DNA of 64,000 nt from Catellatospora sp. KI3 (GCF_029948125.1 NZ_JASAMB010000020.1:1-64000), one strand, 5' to 3'. Shown: positions 54,069-62,986, counted from the stretch's first letter. The notes: a model not told the origin generated them from the letters alone. Program-made: numbers and translations.

Positions 54069-54734
54069 ATGACCACCATCGGGTTCATCGGCAGCGGCAA
54101 CATCGGCGGCACCGTGGCCAGGCTCGCCGTGGCGGCCGGCTACGACGTGGTGCTCAGCAACTCGCGCGGCCCGCAGACGCTGGCCGACCTCGCCGCCGAG
54201 CTGGGGCCGCGGGCGCGGGCGGGCACCGTCGAGGAGGCGGCCCGCGCGGGCGACCTGGTGCTGGTCAGCGTGCCGCTGCACGCGTACGACAGCATCCCGG
54301 CCGCGCCGCTGGCGGGCAAGGTCGTGATGGACACCAACAACTACTACCCCGAGCGCGACGGGCAGATCGCGGTGCTCGACGACGGCAGCACCACCAGCAG
54401 CGAGCTGCTGCAGCGGCACCTGGCCGCCTCCCGGGTGGTGAAGGTGTTCAACAACATCTACTACAAGCACCTGGGCTCGCTGGCGCGGCCGGTCGACGCG
54501 ATCGACCGCAGCGCGCTGGTGGTGTCCGGTGACGATGCGGAGGCCAAGCTGGCGGTGATCGCCTTCCTGGAGGCGATCGGCTACGACGGCGTGGACAGCG
54601 GCCCGCTGGCCGAGGGCGGGCGCCGGCACCAGCCGGGCACACCCGCCTACGGCACGCCGTACGGGCCGTTCGAGGACGAGAAGGGGCGCCCGGCGACCAA
54701 GGCCGAGCTGCGCCAGGCGCTCGAAGCCGCCTGA
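54069..54734 (+). CDS. NADPH-dependent F420 reductase-like oxidoreductase
   Basis: A 221-residue protein beginning TTIGFIGSGNIGGTVARLA, the Rossmann motif of the F420:NADP oxidoreductase-like family. VVLSNSRGP is the NADP-binding patch after strand 2; DTNNYYPERDG and VKVFNNIYYKH are also family-like. It may move hydride between NADPH and F420 or another carrier. ATG preceded by AGGCGGAGC. Possible operon with 52624, though the 68-bp gap makes this uncertain. Confidence 0.82.
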   Translation: MTTIGFIGSGNIGGTVARLAVAAGYDVVLSNSRGPQTLADLAAELGPRARAGTVEEAARAGDLVLVSVPLHAYDSIPAAPLAGKVVMDTNNYYPERDGQIAVLDDGSTTSSELLQRHLAASRVVKVFNNIYYKHLGSLARPVDAIDRSALVVSGDDAEAKLAVIAFLEAIGYDGVDSGPLAEGGRRHQPGTPAYGTPYGPFEDEKGRPATKAELRQALEAA

Positions 54735-54840
54735 GCGGCGGGTGCGGGCACTCGACCGGCAGCGGCGCGCCACGATCGGCTGATGGCTTAACGCGCGTTC
54801 CAGCGTGCCCCGCGGCGCCTGCCGGGTTACGGTCGCAGGC

Positions 54841-55632
54841 ATGAGTGACGTGACCCGCGACGTTTTCGACGACAAGGTGACCGCCTGGCGCCAGTGGCAG
54901 GACGCGCCCTGGGGCCGCCTGCGCTACACGCTGGCCGAGCACAACATCGCCCGCCACCTGGACGGCCGCAGGCTGCGCATCCTCGACGTGGCCGGCGGCA
55001 ACGGGGTCGAGGCGGTTCGCTACGCCGCAGCCGGGCACCAGGTCACCCTGGTGGACTACGCGCCGCAGATGCTCGCCTCGGCCCGGTCGCTGGCCGAGTC
55101 CACCGGCGTCGGCAACCGGGTCACCGTCATCGAATCCGATGTGGCCAAGCTCGTCGACGTCGTCGAGGCCGGCTCGTACGACCTCGTGCTGTGCCACAAC
55201 CTGCTGCCGTACGTGGCCGACGTGGAGTCCACCCTGGCCAGCGTGCTCGCCCCGCTGCGCCCCGGCGGCCTGGCCAGCATCATCGCCGCCAACGCCCACT
55301 CCGAGCCGCTGCGCATCGCCATCCGCGACATGGACCTCACCGCGGCGTACGAGTCACTCGACGCCACCGAGCGCTACACCCAGACCTTCAGCACCCCCGT
55401 CTACCCGCGCACCGCCGACGACGTGTCGGCCGCGCTGCGGCGGCTGGGCTCGGGCGTGCTCGGCCACTACGGCATCCGCTCGGTCTGCGACTTCATCCCC
55501 GACGACGAGCGCAAGTACGACGCCTCGTTCTTCGCCGAACTGGAGCGGCTGGAGCTGGCGCTGACCGACCGGATGCCGTTCCTGCTCACCGCGCGCCTGT
55601 TCCACCTGATCGCCAGCGCCCCGGTCGAGTGA
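54841..55632 (+). CDS. Class I SAM-dependent methyltransferase
   Basis: A 263-residue methyltransferase. Motif I ILDVAGGNGVEAV, motif II-like VTLVDYAPQML, and DLVLCHNLLPYV mark the SAM-binding fold. The N-terminal helix (VFDDKVTAWRQWQDAPWGRLRY) resembles CmoM/UbiE-type small methyltransferases. The substrate is not clear. It converges on the binding-protein gene at 55636 with a 3-bp gap. Confidence 0.85.
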   Translation: MSDVTRDVFDDKVTAWRQWQDAPWGRLRYTLAEHNIARHLDGRRLRILDVAGGNGVEAVRYAAAGHQVTLVDYAPQMLASARSLAESTGVGNRVTVIESDVAKLVDVVEAGSYDLVLCHNLLPYVADVESTLASVLAPLRPGGLASIIAANAHSEPLRIAIRDMDLTAAYESLDATERYTQTFSTPVYPRTADDVSAALRRLGSGVLGHYGIRSVCDFIPDDERKYDASFFAELERLELALTDRMPFLLTARLFHLIASAPVE

Positions 55633-55635
55633 CCG

Positions 55636-56754
55636 TCACAGCTGGGTCAGCACGTTGAACTCCAGCCGGTCGGCTTCGGCGAGGTAGATGCGCTGGCAGG
55701 CGTGGCGCCGGTGCATCGTGATCTCGCCGCGCGGGCCGTCGTAGCGGACCGTGTCGGCGCCCGCGCCGATCGCCCGCACGTCCAGCGTCCGCGCCTGGTT
55801 GATCAGCGCGGCGAGCAGCAGCACGCCCTCGTAGCAGGACTCGCCGAGGCTGCCCAGCTGCGGTGCCTCGATGCCGAAGCGCCGCGCGTACTGCCCGTGG
55901 AAGTCGAGGTTCTCCGGGGTGACCAGGCCGGAGAAGAAGCCGGCCGCGCTGAACAGGCCGCGGGTGGCGCCCGCGCCGCTGGCCATCAGCATGTTCTCGT
56001 CCATCAGTGTGCTCAGTCGCAGGCAGTGCTGGTCGAGCCCGGCCGCGGCGAACGCCCGGTTGAACCGGACCGCGTCGTTGCCGACCAGCAGCATCAGCAC
56101 CGCGTCGGCGCCGCTGTGCTCGACGCGGCGCAGCACCGGCCCGAAGTCGTGCACGCCCAGCGGCAGGAACGCCTGACCGACGAGCGACGTCGCGGTCTGC
56201 GCGGCGTAGCGGTGCGCGGCCGCGGCGGTGCGCCTGGGCCACACGTAGTCGTTGCCGACGACGAACCAGCGGCGCACCCGCTTCTCGCGGGCCAGCAGCC
56301 GCATCGCCGGAAGCAGCTGCTCGGCGGGGGTCTCGCTGGTCAGGAAGACGCCTTCGGCGCGCTCGCCGCCCTCGTACAGCGCCGTGTACACGTACGGGAC
56401 GCGGTGGGCGATGCGCGGGGTGAGGGCCTGGCGGACCGAGGAGATGTGCCAGCCGGTCACGCCGTGCACCGCGCCCAGCGACACCAGCGACTCGACCTCC
56501 CGGGCGACCTGCTCCGGCGGGGCGCCGCCGTCGACGGGCACCAGCGACAGCTCGCGGCCGAGCACGCCGCCGCCCCGGTTGACCTCCTCCACCGCCAGCT
56601 GGGCGCAGAACTCGCAGGTCGGACCGAAGATGCCGGCCGGTCCGCGCATCGGGAAGACCAGCGCGACGTGGACCGTGTCGCCGAGGGTCGCCGCACCGCG
56701 ACCGGGTCGTCCGGGGACGATCAGGCCGGGCGGCTGCGGGGGCGGCTCGGGCAT
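55636..56754 (-). CDS. Periplasmic-binding-protein-like sensor without signal peptide
   Basis: A 372-residue type I periplasmic-binding fold (Leu/amide receptor group) with VALVFPMRGPAGIFGP at the first strand, LAVEEVNRGGGVLGREL, WHISSVRQAL and VGNDYVWPRR. No signal peptide or lipobox is present at the chosen ATG (N-terminus MPEPPPQPPGLIVPG), so it is probably cytoplasmic, like the amidase regulator AmiC. No transporter or antiterminator gene adjoins, so it stands as an orphan. It ends 3 bp from the convergent methyltransferase gene. Confidence 0.72.
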   Translation of the reverse strand: MPEPPPQPPGLIVPGRPGRGAATLGDTVHVALVFPMRGPAGIFGPTCEFCAQLAVEEVNRGGGVLGRELSLVPVDGGAPPEQVAREVESLVSLGAVHGVTGWHISSVRQALTPRIAHRVPYVYTALYEGGERAEGVFLTSETPAEQLLPAMRLLAREKRVRRWFVVGNDYVWPRRTAAAAHRYAAQTATSLVGQAFLPLGVHDFGPVLRRVEHSGADAVLMLLVGNDAVRFNRAFAAAGLDQHCLRLSTLMDENMLMASGAGATRGLFSAAGFFSGLVTPENLDFHGQYARRFGIEAPQLGSLGESCYEGVLLLAALINQARTLDVRAIGAGADTVRYDGPRGEITMHRRHACQRIYLAEADRLEFNVLTQL

Positions 56755-56885
56755 AGGGCCATGATTCCGTGGCCGGTGCGTGAACTCCAGCGGTACGGCC
56801 AAGCTGCGGCCATACCTTGATTCGAGCGGACACGGGTATCCGATTGGACGTTGTCGACCTCGATGACGTAGTCTTACGGAGCCGA

Positions 56886-56959
56886 CGCGGGGTGGAGCAG
56901 CTCGGTAGCTCGCTGGGCTCATAACCCAGAGGTCGCAGGTTCAAATCCTGTCCCCGCTA
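56886..56959 (+). tRNA. tRNA-fMet (initiator, anticodon CAT)
   Basis: A 74-nt cloverleaf. The acceptor CGCGGGG pairs with CCCCGC, leaving position 1 (C) and 72 (T) unpaired, and the anticodon stem has GGG/CCC around loop CTCATAA. Both are initiator marks. The T arm is GCAGG-TTCAAAT-CCTGT. CCA is not encoded. A hairpin follows at 56968-57004. A weak promoter (TTGGAC at 56844, 19 nt, TAGTCT at 56869) may serve it. A 3'-end copy lies 897 bp downstream. Confidence 0.95.
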
Positions 56960-56967
56960 CGAGAAGT

Positions 56968-57004
56968 CGAGGGCGCTCACCGTTCATCCGGGTGAGCGCC
57001 CTCG
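56968..57004 (+). terminator. tRNA terminator hairpin
   Basis: A 14-bp stem (GAGGGCGCTCACC core and complement) with a 9-nt loop, 9 nt after the tRNA. Confidence 0.85.
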
Positions 57005-57080
57005 CCTGTTGTGGGCGGTCGTCGGCGTCCGCAGGCCGTCGCGGGACCGCGCGAAGCGGCAGCAGGATGCCCTAACATCG

Positions 57081-57815
57081 ATGTGCATGGACACCCCGAA
57101 TGTGGCCAGGATGTACGACTACTACCTCGGCGGCACCGAGGCGACCCCCGTCGACCAGGCGGCAGCCGAGCAGGTGCTCGCAGCCGTGCCCCAGGTGCGG
57201 ATCGCCGTCCAGGAGAACCGCGGGTTCCTGGAGCGGGTCGTCACCCGGCTCGCGGCGGCGGGCATCCGCCAGTTCCTCGACATCGGCAGCGGCCTTCCGA
57301 CACAGCGCAACGTGCACGAGATCGCGCCACCCGGTGCCCGAGTGGTCTACGTCGACTACGACCCGTACGTGGTCGACCGCAGCCAGGCGCTGCTGGCCGA
57401 CGTCGACGGGGCGACATGCCTGCTCGGTGACGTGCGGGAGATGGCCGACATCCTCGATCGGTGCGGGCTCGACTTCTCCCGGCCCGTCGCGGTGCTGATG
57501 CTGGCCGTGCTGAACTTCGTCGGTGACGAGGACCACCCCGCGGGTCTGCTCACCCTGCTGCGCAAACGGCTCGCCGAGGGCAGTCACCTGGCCGTGTCGC
57601 ACGGCGCCAGAGAGGACGCCAACCCCGTCGAGGAGATCGAGACGGGTTACCGGCGGACCAGCGGCCAGGCGGTGCTGCGTACCCGGGAAGAGGTCCTTGA
57701 TCTGCTGGCGGGCTGGCAGGTGCAGGAGCCCGGGGTGGTCTACGGCGCCCAGTGGCCGCACGCGGACGCCGAGCCGGGCACCCGGCTCACCTTCGCGGTG
57801 CTGTGCAGAGTCTGA
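57081..57815 (+). CDS. DUF574-type SAM-dependent methyltransferase
   Basis: A 244-residue member of the large actinobacterial family with NVARMYDYYLGGTEATPVD at the N-terminus and FLDIGSGLPTQRNVHEIA as the SAM-binding motif. VVYVDYDPYVVDRSQALL is the second conserved stretch. The target is unknown for most members, many of which lie near regulatory loci. ATG 57081 or 57087 may start it. It is flanked by the tRNA-fMet terminator and a tRNA 3'-end copy, so it sits inside what looks like a short tRNA-bounded segment. Confidence 0.88.
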   Translation: MCMDTPNVARMYDYYLGGTEATPVDQAAAEQVLAAVPQVRIAVQENRGFLERVVTRLAAAGIRQFLDIGSGLPTQRNVHEIAPPGARVVYVDYDPYVVDRSQALLADVDGATCLLGDVREMADILDRCGLDFSRPVAVLMLAVLNFVGDEDHPAGLLTLLRKRLAEGSHLAVSHGAREDANPVEEIETGYRRTSGQAVLRTREEVLDLLAGWQVQEPGVVYGAQWPHADAEPGTRLTFAVLCRV

Positions 57816-57829
57816 CGGCCGCCCGGCGA

Positions 57830-57856
57830 CCGCGGGTTCGGATCCTGTCCCCGCCA
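57830..57856 (+). pseudogene. Partial copy of the tRNA-fMet 3' end
   Basis: Twenty-seven bases equivalent to tRNA positions 56933-56959 (T arm, acceptor 3' strand and discriminator), identical at 22 of 27, including ATCCTGTCCCCGC without a mismatch. The 5' half of a tRNA is absent. A hairpin follows as after the true tRNA. The copy lies exactly 897 bp downstream. Confidence 0.65.
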
Positions 57857-57873
57857 GGAGAGAACCGGCGGCT

Positions 57874-57911
57874 GGCGGCCCGTTTTCCGGCAGATCGGGA
57901 AACGGGCCGCC
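57874..57911 (+). terminator. Terminator-like hairpin
   Basis: 15-bp arms GGCGGCCCGTTTTCC/GGGAAACGGGCCGCC with one mismatch and an 8-nt loop, after the methyltransferase gene and tRNA fragment. Confidence 0.75.
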
Positions 57912-58109
57912 GACGGTCGTGCCGCGTTCGCCGCGTTCGCCGAACGCCACTGCCGCATCGGAGATCGTCGCAGCTCAACTGGCATCCTCTGGAGCTGCTG
58001 TTCGCTCTTCGCGCAGATCTCCTCGCCCGGACCACAGCCTGGACACAACCCAGGCAAGGCGGTCCTGGAACCGCGGCTCGCCCTTCGGGCCGCGAAGAGG
58101 GGAGAACCC

Positions 58110-59396
58110 ATGAGAGTCCTAGCACCACCCCGCCGAGTACGCCCTACCGCGATCAGCGTGGTCGCCGTCCTCACGGCCCTCGCCGTCGCGGGCGCGCCCG
58201 CTGCCGTCCCGCAGTCGACGCCCGACCTGCGGCCGGTCGCCGCGACCACCACCAGCGTCTACCGGATGAACGCGGGTGGCCCCGCCGTCACCGACTCCAT
58301 CGGCCGGCTCTGGCGCGCCGACGAGTACGCCGTCGGCGGCGCGTCCCACACTGTCACCAACACCATCGCCGGAACCGCCGACCAGGCCCTCTTCCAGTCC
58401 GAACGCTGGGGTATGACCGGCTACGACATCCCCGCCGCCAACGGCACCTACACCCTGCAGCTGCTGCTGGCGGAGTTGAACCCGGCATCGGGTACGCGGA
58501 TCTTCAGCGTCACCGCCAACGGCAGCCCCGTGCTCACGAACTACAACATCGCCGCCAACGTCGGCAACTACCGCGCCGTCGTGAAAGCCGCCACGGTCAC
58601 CGTCACCAGCGGTGTCCTGTCGCTGCGATTCACCGCCAGCGCCAACTCCGCCAGTGTCACGGGAATCGAGCTGCTGTCGGACACCACGCCGTCGGCGGAG
58701 GCGATGCCCGTCGGCGACCTGGCCGGCTGGCGCCAGATCTTCGCGGACAACTTCGCCACCCCCGCCGCAGTGGGCAGCTTCCCCGGCACCGCCTACAACG
58801 GCACCTGGCGTGTCTACCCCGACGGCTGGTCGGACACCTCCCACCACGGCACGTACTACCCGTCGAAGGTACTCAGCGTGGCCGACGGCGTCCTCAAGAT
58901 GCACCTGCACACCGAGAACGGGGTGCACATGGTGGCCAACCCCATTCCGAAGCTGCCCGGACTGAGCAACGGCCAGACCTACGGCCGCTACTCCGTACGG
59001 TTTAAGGCCGACTCCATCGCTGGATACAAGACCGCGTGGCTGCTGTGGCCCGACAGCGAGGTGTGGCCCGGCGACGGAGAGATCGACTTCCCTGAGGGCA
59101 ACCTCAACGGCACCATCAGCGCCTTCATGCACTTCGCCGATCCCGCCGGCGGGCAGAACGGCTACTCCACCAGCGCCACCTACACCAGCTGGCACACCGC
59201 GACCACCGAATGGTCACCCGGCAAGGTCACCTTCCTGCTCGACGACGTGGTCGTGGGTACGTCCACCACCAAGGTCCCCAGCAAGCCGATGCACTACATG
59301 CTCCAGACCGAGACCTGCCTCGGCTCCTGCACCACCCCGGACAGCTCCACCGGCGACGTCCTCGTCGACTGGGTCGTGGTCTACGCCAAGGCCTGA
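58110..59396 (+). CDS. Secreted GH16 glycoside hydrolase with malectin-like domain
   Basis: A 428-residue exported protein. The signal peptide (residues 1 to about 32, VAVLTALAVAGAPAA) precedes a malectin-like carbohydrate-binding domain (about 45-190; YRMNAGGPAVTDSIGRLWRAD, IFSVTANGSPVL). The GH16 domain (about 205-428) carries the catalytic GDGEIDFPEGN; the two Glu are nucleophile and acid/base. The likely substrate is beta-1,3- or mixed-linkage glucan; the exact target is not certain. Good ribosome binding site AGGGGAG. It precedes the PIG-L gene, which has a nearly identical translation start. Confidence 0.9.
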   Translation: MRVLAPPRRVRPTAISVVAVLTALAVAGAPAAVPQSTPDLRPVAATTTSVYRMNAGGPAVTDSIGRLWRADEYAVGGASHTVTNTIAGTADQALFQSERWGMTGYDIPAANGTYTLQLLLAELNPASGTRIFSVTANGSPVLTNYNIAANVGNYRAVVKAATVTVTSGVLSLRFTASANSASVTGIELLSDTTPSAEAMPVGDLAGWRQIFADNFATPAAVGSFPGTAYNGTWRVYPDGWSDTSHHGTYYPSKVLSVADGVLKMHLHTENGVHMVANPIPKLPGLSNGQTYGRYSVRFKADSIAGYKTAWLLWPDSEVWPGDGEIDFPEGNLNGTISAFMHFADPAGGQNGYSTSATYTSWHTATTEWSPGKVTFLLDDVVVGTSTTKVPSKPMHYMLQTETCLGSCTTPDSSTGDVLVDWVVVYAKA

Positions 59397-59402
59397 GCAC
59401 GA

Positions 59403-59429
59403 CCGGGGCGCCCCGACCGGGCGCCCCGG
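59403..59429 (+). terminator. Terminator hairpin
   Basis: 11-bp arms CCGGGGCGCCC/GGGCGCCCCGG with a 5-nt loop, 7 nt after the GH16 gene. The PIG-L gene therefore probably has its own promoter. Confidence 0.75.
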
Positions 59430-59494
59430 CTCCTCCGCGCATCCGATCGACGGGTGCCGCCTCGCGTCCTGCCCTCACCTCACCGGGAGAACCC

Positions 59495-62400
59495 GTGCAC
59501 ATCAAACGGTCCACAGCCAGATGGCTGGCCATCGTTCTCGCCGCAGCCGGACTGGCTGCCGTCCCCGCGACTGCCGCTCACGCCGGATCATGCGGCACCA
59601 ACCGCGTCATGAACATCGTCGCCCACGAGGACGACGACATCATCTTCATGAACCCCGACCTGCTCGCTGACACCGACGGCAGCGCCTGCGTCCGTACGGT
59701 CTTCCTGACCGCGGGCGACGCGGGCGGCGGCAGTGACTACTGGCTGCGCCGGGAGGCGGGCGCCAAAGCCGCCTATGCCACCATGCGGCAGGTCGCCGAC
59801 GCCTGGACCAACACCGACATGACCGTCGCCGGCAAGCGGGTACGCCTGTCCACGCTCGTCGCGGACACCGCCGTCAGTCTCGTCTTCGTCCGCCTGCCCG
59901 ACGGCATCGACGGCTCGGGCACGAGCACCTACCAGCACCAGAGTCTGCAGAAGCTCTGGGAGCAGAGCATCGGGTCGGCCACCGCCGTCGACAACGGCGC
60001 GACCTTCACGAGAACCGAACTGCTCAACGTCCTGCGCACCATGCTGGACGACTTCGGCGCTCGCCGGGTCCGCCTGCAGGACTATCTCGGAGCCGTCGGC
60101 CCGGTCGGGCAGGACGGCGCCGACGACCATCACGACCACCGGGCCGGAGCGCGTTTCGGGTACGAGGCCCAGCGGCTGATGACCACGCCGCACACCACCA
60201 CCGGTTACCGGGGCTATCCCGTCAGCGCCGACCCGGCCAACGTCACCGGAGCCGCGCTGGCCACGAAGAAGGCCGTCTTCTACGCGTACGCCGCGCACGA
60301 CGAGAACACCTGCGCCGACGACGCCGACTGCGTCGGGAAGGGGTACGACGAGTGGCTGCTGCGCCAGTACCGCCTGCCACCGCCGTACTCCTGGACCGTG
60401 GGCGCCCCGGCGTACACCGACCCGGCCGGCAACCCGGTCGACCTGGCCAACCTGCGCCCCGGTCAGACCGCCACCGTGTCCCTGCGTGCCACCAACACCG
60501 GCACCGAGACCTGGAGCAGCACCGGCACGCATCCGATCCGACTGGGCACCAGCAGCCCGAACGACCGCACCAGTCCCCTCGCCACCAGCGGTTGGCAGAG
60601 TTCGACCAGGCCTGTCACCGTCCCGGGCACCGTCGCGCCCGGCCAGTCGGTGACTCTTTCCTTTCCGATCGCCGCCCCCGACGCCGACACTTCCGGCACC
60701 GAGCGGTTCAACCTCATCGCGGAGGGCGTCACCTGGTTCACCGGCGCCGAATTCTCCTTCACGTACCGGGTGAAGCCGTTCGTCGGCATCGCCGCGGCAC
60801 CGACCGGCGGCTACTGGCTGACCGCCACGGACGGCGGCGTCTTCGCCGCGGGCGGGGCCCAGTTCTACGGTTCGAAGGCCGGGCAGCCGCTCAGCGCACC
60901 CGTGTCCGGCATCGCGGCCAGCCCCACCGGCCGCGGTTACTGGCTCGCCGCCCGTGACGGCGGTGTCTTCGCCTACGGCGACGCGCAGTTCTACGGCTCG
61001 AAGGCCGGGCAGCCGCTCAACGCGCCGGTGGTCGGCATCGCCGCGACCGGGTCCGGGCACGGCTACTGGCTTGTCGCGGCAGACGGCGGCGTCTTCGCCT
61101 ACGGCGATGCGCCGTTCGTCGGCTCGATGGGCGGGCAGCCGCTCAACGCCCCGGTCGTCGGCATCACCGGCACGCCCAGCGGCCGTGGCTACTGGCTCGC
61201 CGGCGCCGACGGTGGCGTATTCGCCTATGGTGACGCCCAGTTCCACGGCTCGATGGGCGGTCGACCGCTCAACGCGCCCGTCACCGGGATCCTCGCCCGC
61301 TCGGACGGTCACGGGTACTGGCTCGTCGGCGCGGACGGCGGCGTGTTCGCGTACAACGCCCCTTACCTCGGTCGGGTCACCGCAGGCGGTCGTGTCATAG
61401 CCATCACCCGCGACGAGGCCGAGGGGTACCGCCTCGCGTCCTCCGCCGGGACGGTCACCCCGATCCGCGCGGTCCAGCAGGTCGTCGGCACCGCCGGTAC
61501 ACCGCTCGGCACCTGGGCGGCCACCGCCGACGGGAAGGTCATCGTGGTCGACGGTGAGGTCGCCCTCTACGGCTCCATGGCCGGTCAGCCGCTCAACCGG
61601 CCGATCGCCGGTATCGCCGCCACCCCGTCCGGTCGCGGGTATTGGCTCGTCGGTGCCGACGGTGGTGTCTTCTCCTATGGCGATGCCCAGTTCTACGGCT
61701 CGAAGGCCGGGCAGCCGCTCAACGCACCGGTCGTGGGGATCTCGGCGACCCGTACCGGCCGGGGGTACTGGCTCGTCGGTGCCGACGGCGGTGTGTTCGC
61801 CTACGGCGACGCCGGGTTCGCCGGCTCGATGGGCGGCCGTCCTCTCAACGCCCCGGTGGTGGGCATCGCCGCCACCCCCTCTGGCAACGGCTACTGGCTG
61901 GTCGGCGCCGACGGCGGCATCTTCGCCTTCGGCAACGCCGGGTTCCACGGTTCCATGGGCGGCCGACCGCTCAACGCCCCGATCACCGGAATCCTGGCCC
62001 GCCCGAACGGGCAGGGGTACTGGCTGGTGGGCGGTGACGGCGGAGTGTTCGCCTTCGACGCGCCGTTCTACGGCAGCCTCGGCGCCACCGGCTCCTCCGG
62101 GCGGGTCGTGGGCATCAGCGGCCGTTCCGACGGCGGTTACGCGGTAGTGACCGAGTTCGGCCGGGCCACCTCGTTCGCCGCGCCCCAGCGGATCGGGGTC
62201 CTCGTCGGCGACCACTACTACGTCAAGGAGGGCTCGCTCGGTGCCGGCTGGGTCGACGAGTTCGCGCCGGCGATCGCGGGCGCGATCGCCGGTGACCGGA
62301 TCGTCGTCATCGACGCCAACCGGGACCTGTGGGCCAAGGACGGTGCCCTCAACGCGGGCTGGGTCAAGATCGGTTACAACGTGGTGTCGGTGAGCGCGTC

Positions 62401-62986
62401 CGGCAACCGGATCGGCGTACTGTCCGGCAACGGCCACTACTACGTCGAAGCCGGTCCGCTGGACTACGGCGGCTGGACCGACGTCGGCTACGGCGTCACC
62501 GCGGGCTCCGTCGCGGGCAACCGGATCGGCGTGCTGTCGGGCAACGGCCACTACTACGTCCGCGAGGGAGCCATCGACGCGCCCCTGGTCGACTACACCG
62601 GCACCTTCGTCGCCGGGACGATCACCCCCAACCGCGTGATCATCGTCGACAACCAGGGCCGTGCCTTCGCCAACGAAGGGGCCACCAGCGCGCCCTTCAC
62701 CGCTGTCGGCACCGGCGTCCGGTCCGTCGCCGCCGCCGGACAGCGCCTCGCCCTGGTCACCACCGGACGTACCGCGACTCTGCGCGAAGGCGGTCTGACC
62801 GCGTCGGAGACCGTCATCCATACCGCCGCCGACGCTGTGGTGCTGTCCCCCTACCGCGTCGGAGTGCTCACCGCGGGCACGTTCCTCGTCCAGGAGGGCC
62901 GGCCCACCAATGCGTGGACCGTCCAGTGGGCACCAAACACCCCCGGTAATCCGGCGCCTGTCTCGGCGGGCGGTCTGACCGGGTAG
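59495..62986 (+). CDS. Secreted PIG-L deacetylase-like protein with repeat propeller
   Basis: An 1163-residue exported protein. After a signal peptide (about 1-31) comes a PIG-L/LmbE-like domain (to about 295): NIVAHEDDDIIFMNPDL is the metal motif, a variant of AHPDDE, and DDHHDHRAGARFGYEA a second His set. An Ig-like NBR1-type domain (about 305-430) follows. Then come at least nine clear 42-residue GYWLxxADGGVFAYG repeats (about 439-882), with three degenerate copies, and six or so tectonin-like repeats (GNRIGVLSGNGHYYV) to the end. It probably removes acetyl groups from extracellular glycans. GTG 59495 has GGGAGA 5 nt upstream. Confidence 0.85.
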   Translation: MHIKRSTARWLAIVLAAAGLAAVPATAAHAGSCGTNRVMNIVAHEDDDIIFMNPDLLADTDGSACVRTVFLTAGDAGGGSDYWLRREAGAKAAYATMRQVADAWTNTDMTVAGKRVRLSTLVADTAVSLVFVRLPDGIDGSGTSTYQHQSLQKLWEQSIGSATAVDNGATFTRTELLNVLRTMLDDFGARRVRLQDYLGAVGPVGQDGADDHHDHRAGARFGYEAQRLMTTPHTTTGYRGYPVSADPANVTGAALATKKAVFYAYAAHDENTCADDADCVGKGYDEWLLRQYRLPPPYSWTVGAPAYTDPAGNPVDLANLRPGQTATVSLRATNTGTETWSSTGTHPIRLGTSSPNDRTSPLATSGWQSSTRPVTVPGTVAPGQSVTLSFPIAAPDADTSGTERFNLIAEGVTWFTGAEFSFTYRVKPFVGIAAAPTGGYWLTATDGGVFAAGGAQFYGSKAGQPLSAPVSGIAASPTGRGYWLAARDGGVFAYGDAQFYGSKAGQPLNAPVVGIAATGSGHGYWLVAADGGVFAYGDAPFVGSMGGQPLNAPVVGITGTPSGRGYWLAGADGGVFAYGDAQFHGSMGGRPLNAPVTGILARSDGHGYWLVGADGGVFAYNAPYLGRVTAGGRVIAITRDEAEGYRLASSAGTVTPIRAVQQVVGTAGTPLGTWAATADGKVIVVDGEVALYGSMAGQPLNRPIAGIAATPSGRGYWLVGADGGVFSYGDAQFYGSKAGQPLNAPVVGISATRTGRGYWLVGADGGVFAYGDAGFAGSMGGRPLNAPVVGIAATPSGNGYWLVGADGGIFAFGNAGFHGSMGGRPLNAPITGILARPNGQGYWLVGGDGGVFAFDAPFYGSLGATGSSGRVVGISGRSDGGYAVVTEFGRATSFAAPQRIGVLVGDHYYVKEGSLGAGWVDEFAPAIAGAIAGDRIVVIDANRDLWAKDGALNAGWVKIGYNVVSVSASGNRIGVLSGNGHYYVEAGPLDYGGWTDVGYGVTAGSVAGNRIGVLSGNGHYYVREGAIDAPLVDYTGTFVAGTITPNRVIIVDNQGRAFANEGATSAPFTAVGTGVRSVAAAGQRLALVTTGRTATLREGGLTASETVIHTAADAVVLSPYRVGVLTAGTFLVQEGRPTNAWTVQWAPNTPGNPAPVSAGGLTG
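60809..62130 (+). repeat. In-gene tandem repeats of 126 bp
   Basis: The DNA behind the GYWL repeats has a period of about 126 bp (42 codons) with long near-identical stretches such as GGCTACTGGCT and GCTCAACGC. Nine copies are clear and three are worn. High similarity suggests recent duplication and makes the locus prone to copy-number change. Confidence 0.8.

Noticed and set aside
56886-57911. A classical integrative element at tRNA-fMet
   Set aside because: No integrase, excisionase or replication gene is present; only a partial repeat of the tRNA end remains, reported as a finding with caution.
59588-62821. A 1077-codon minus-strand frame opposite the PIG-L gene
   Set aside because: It mirrors the 126-bp repeats of the real gene and shows no domain of its own.
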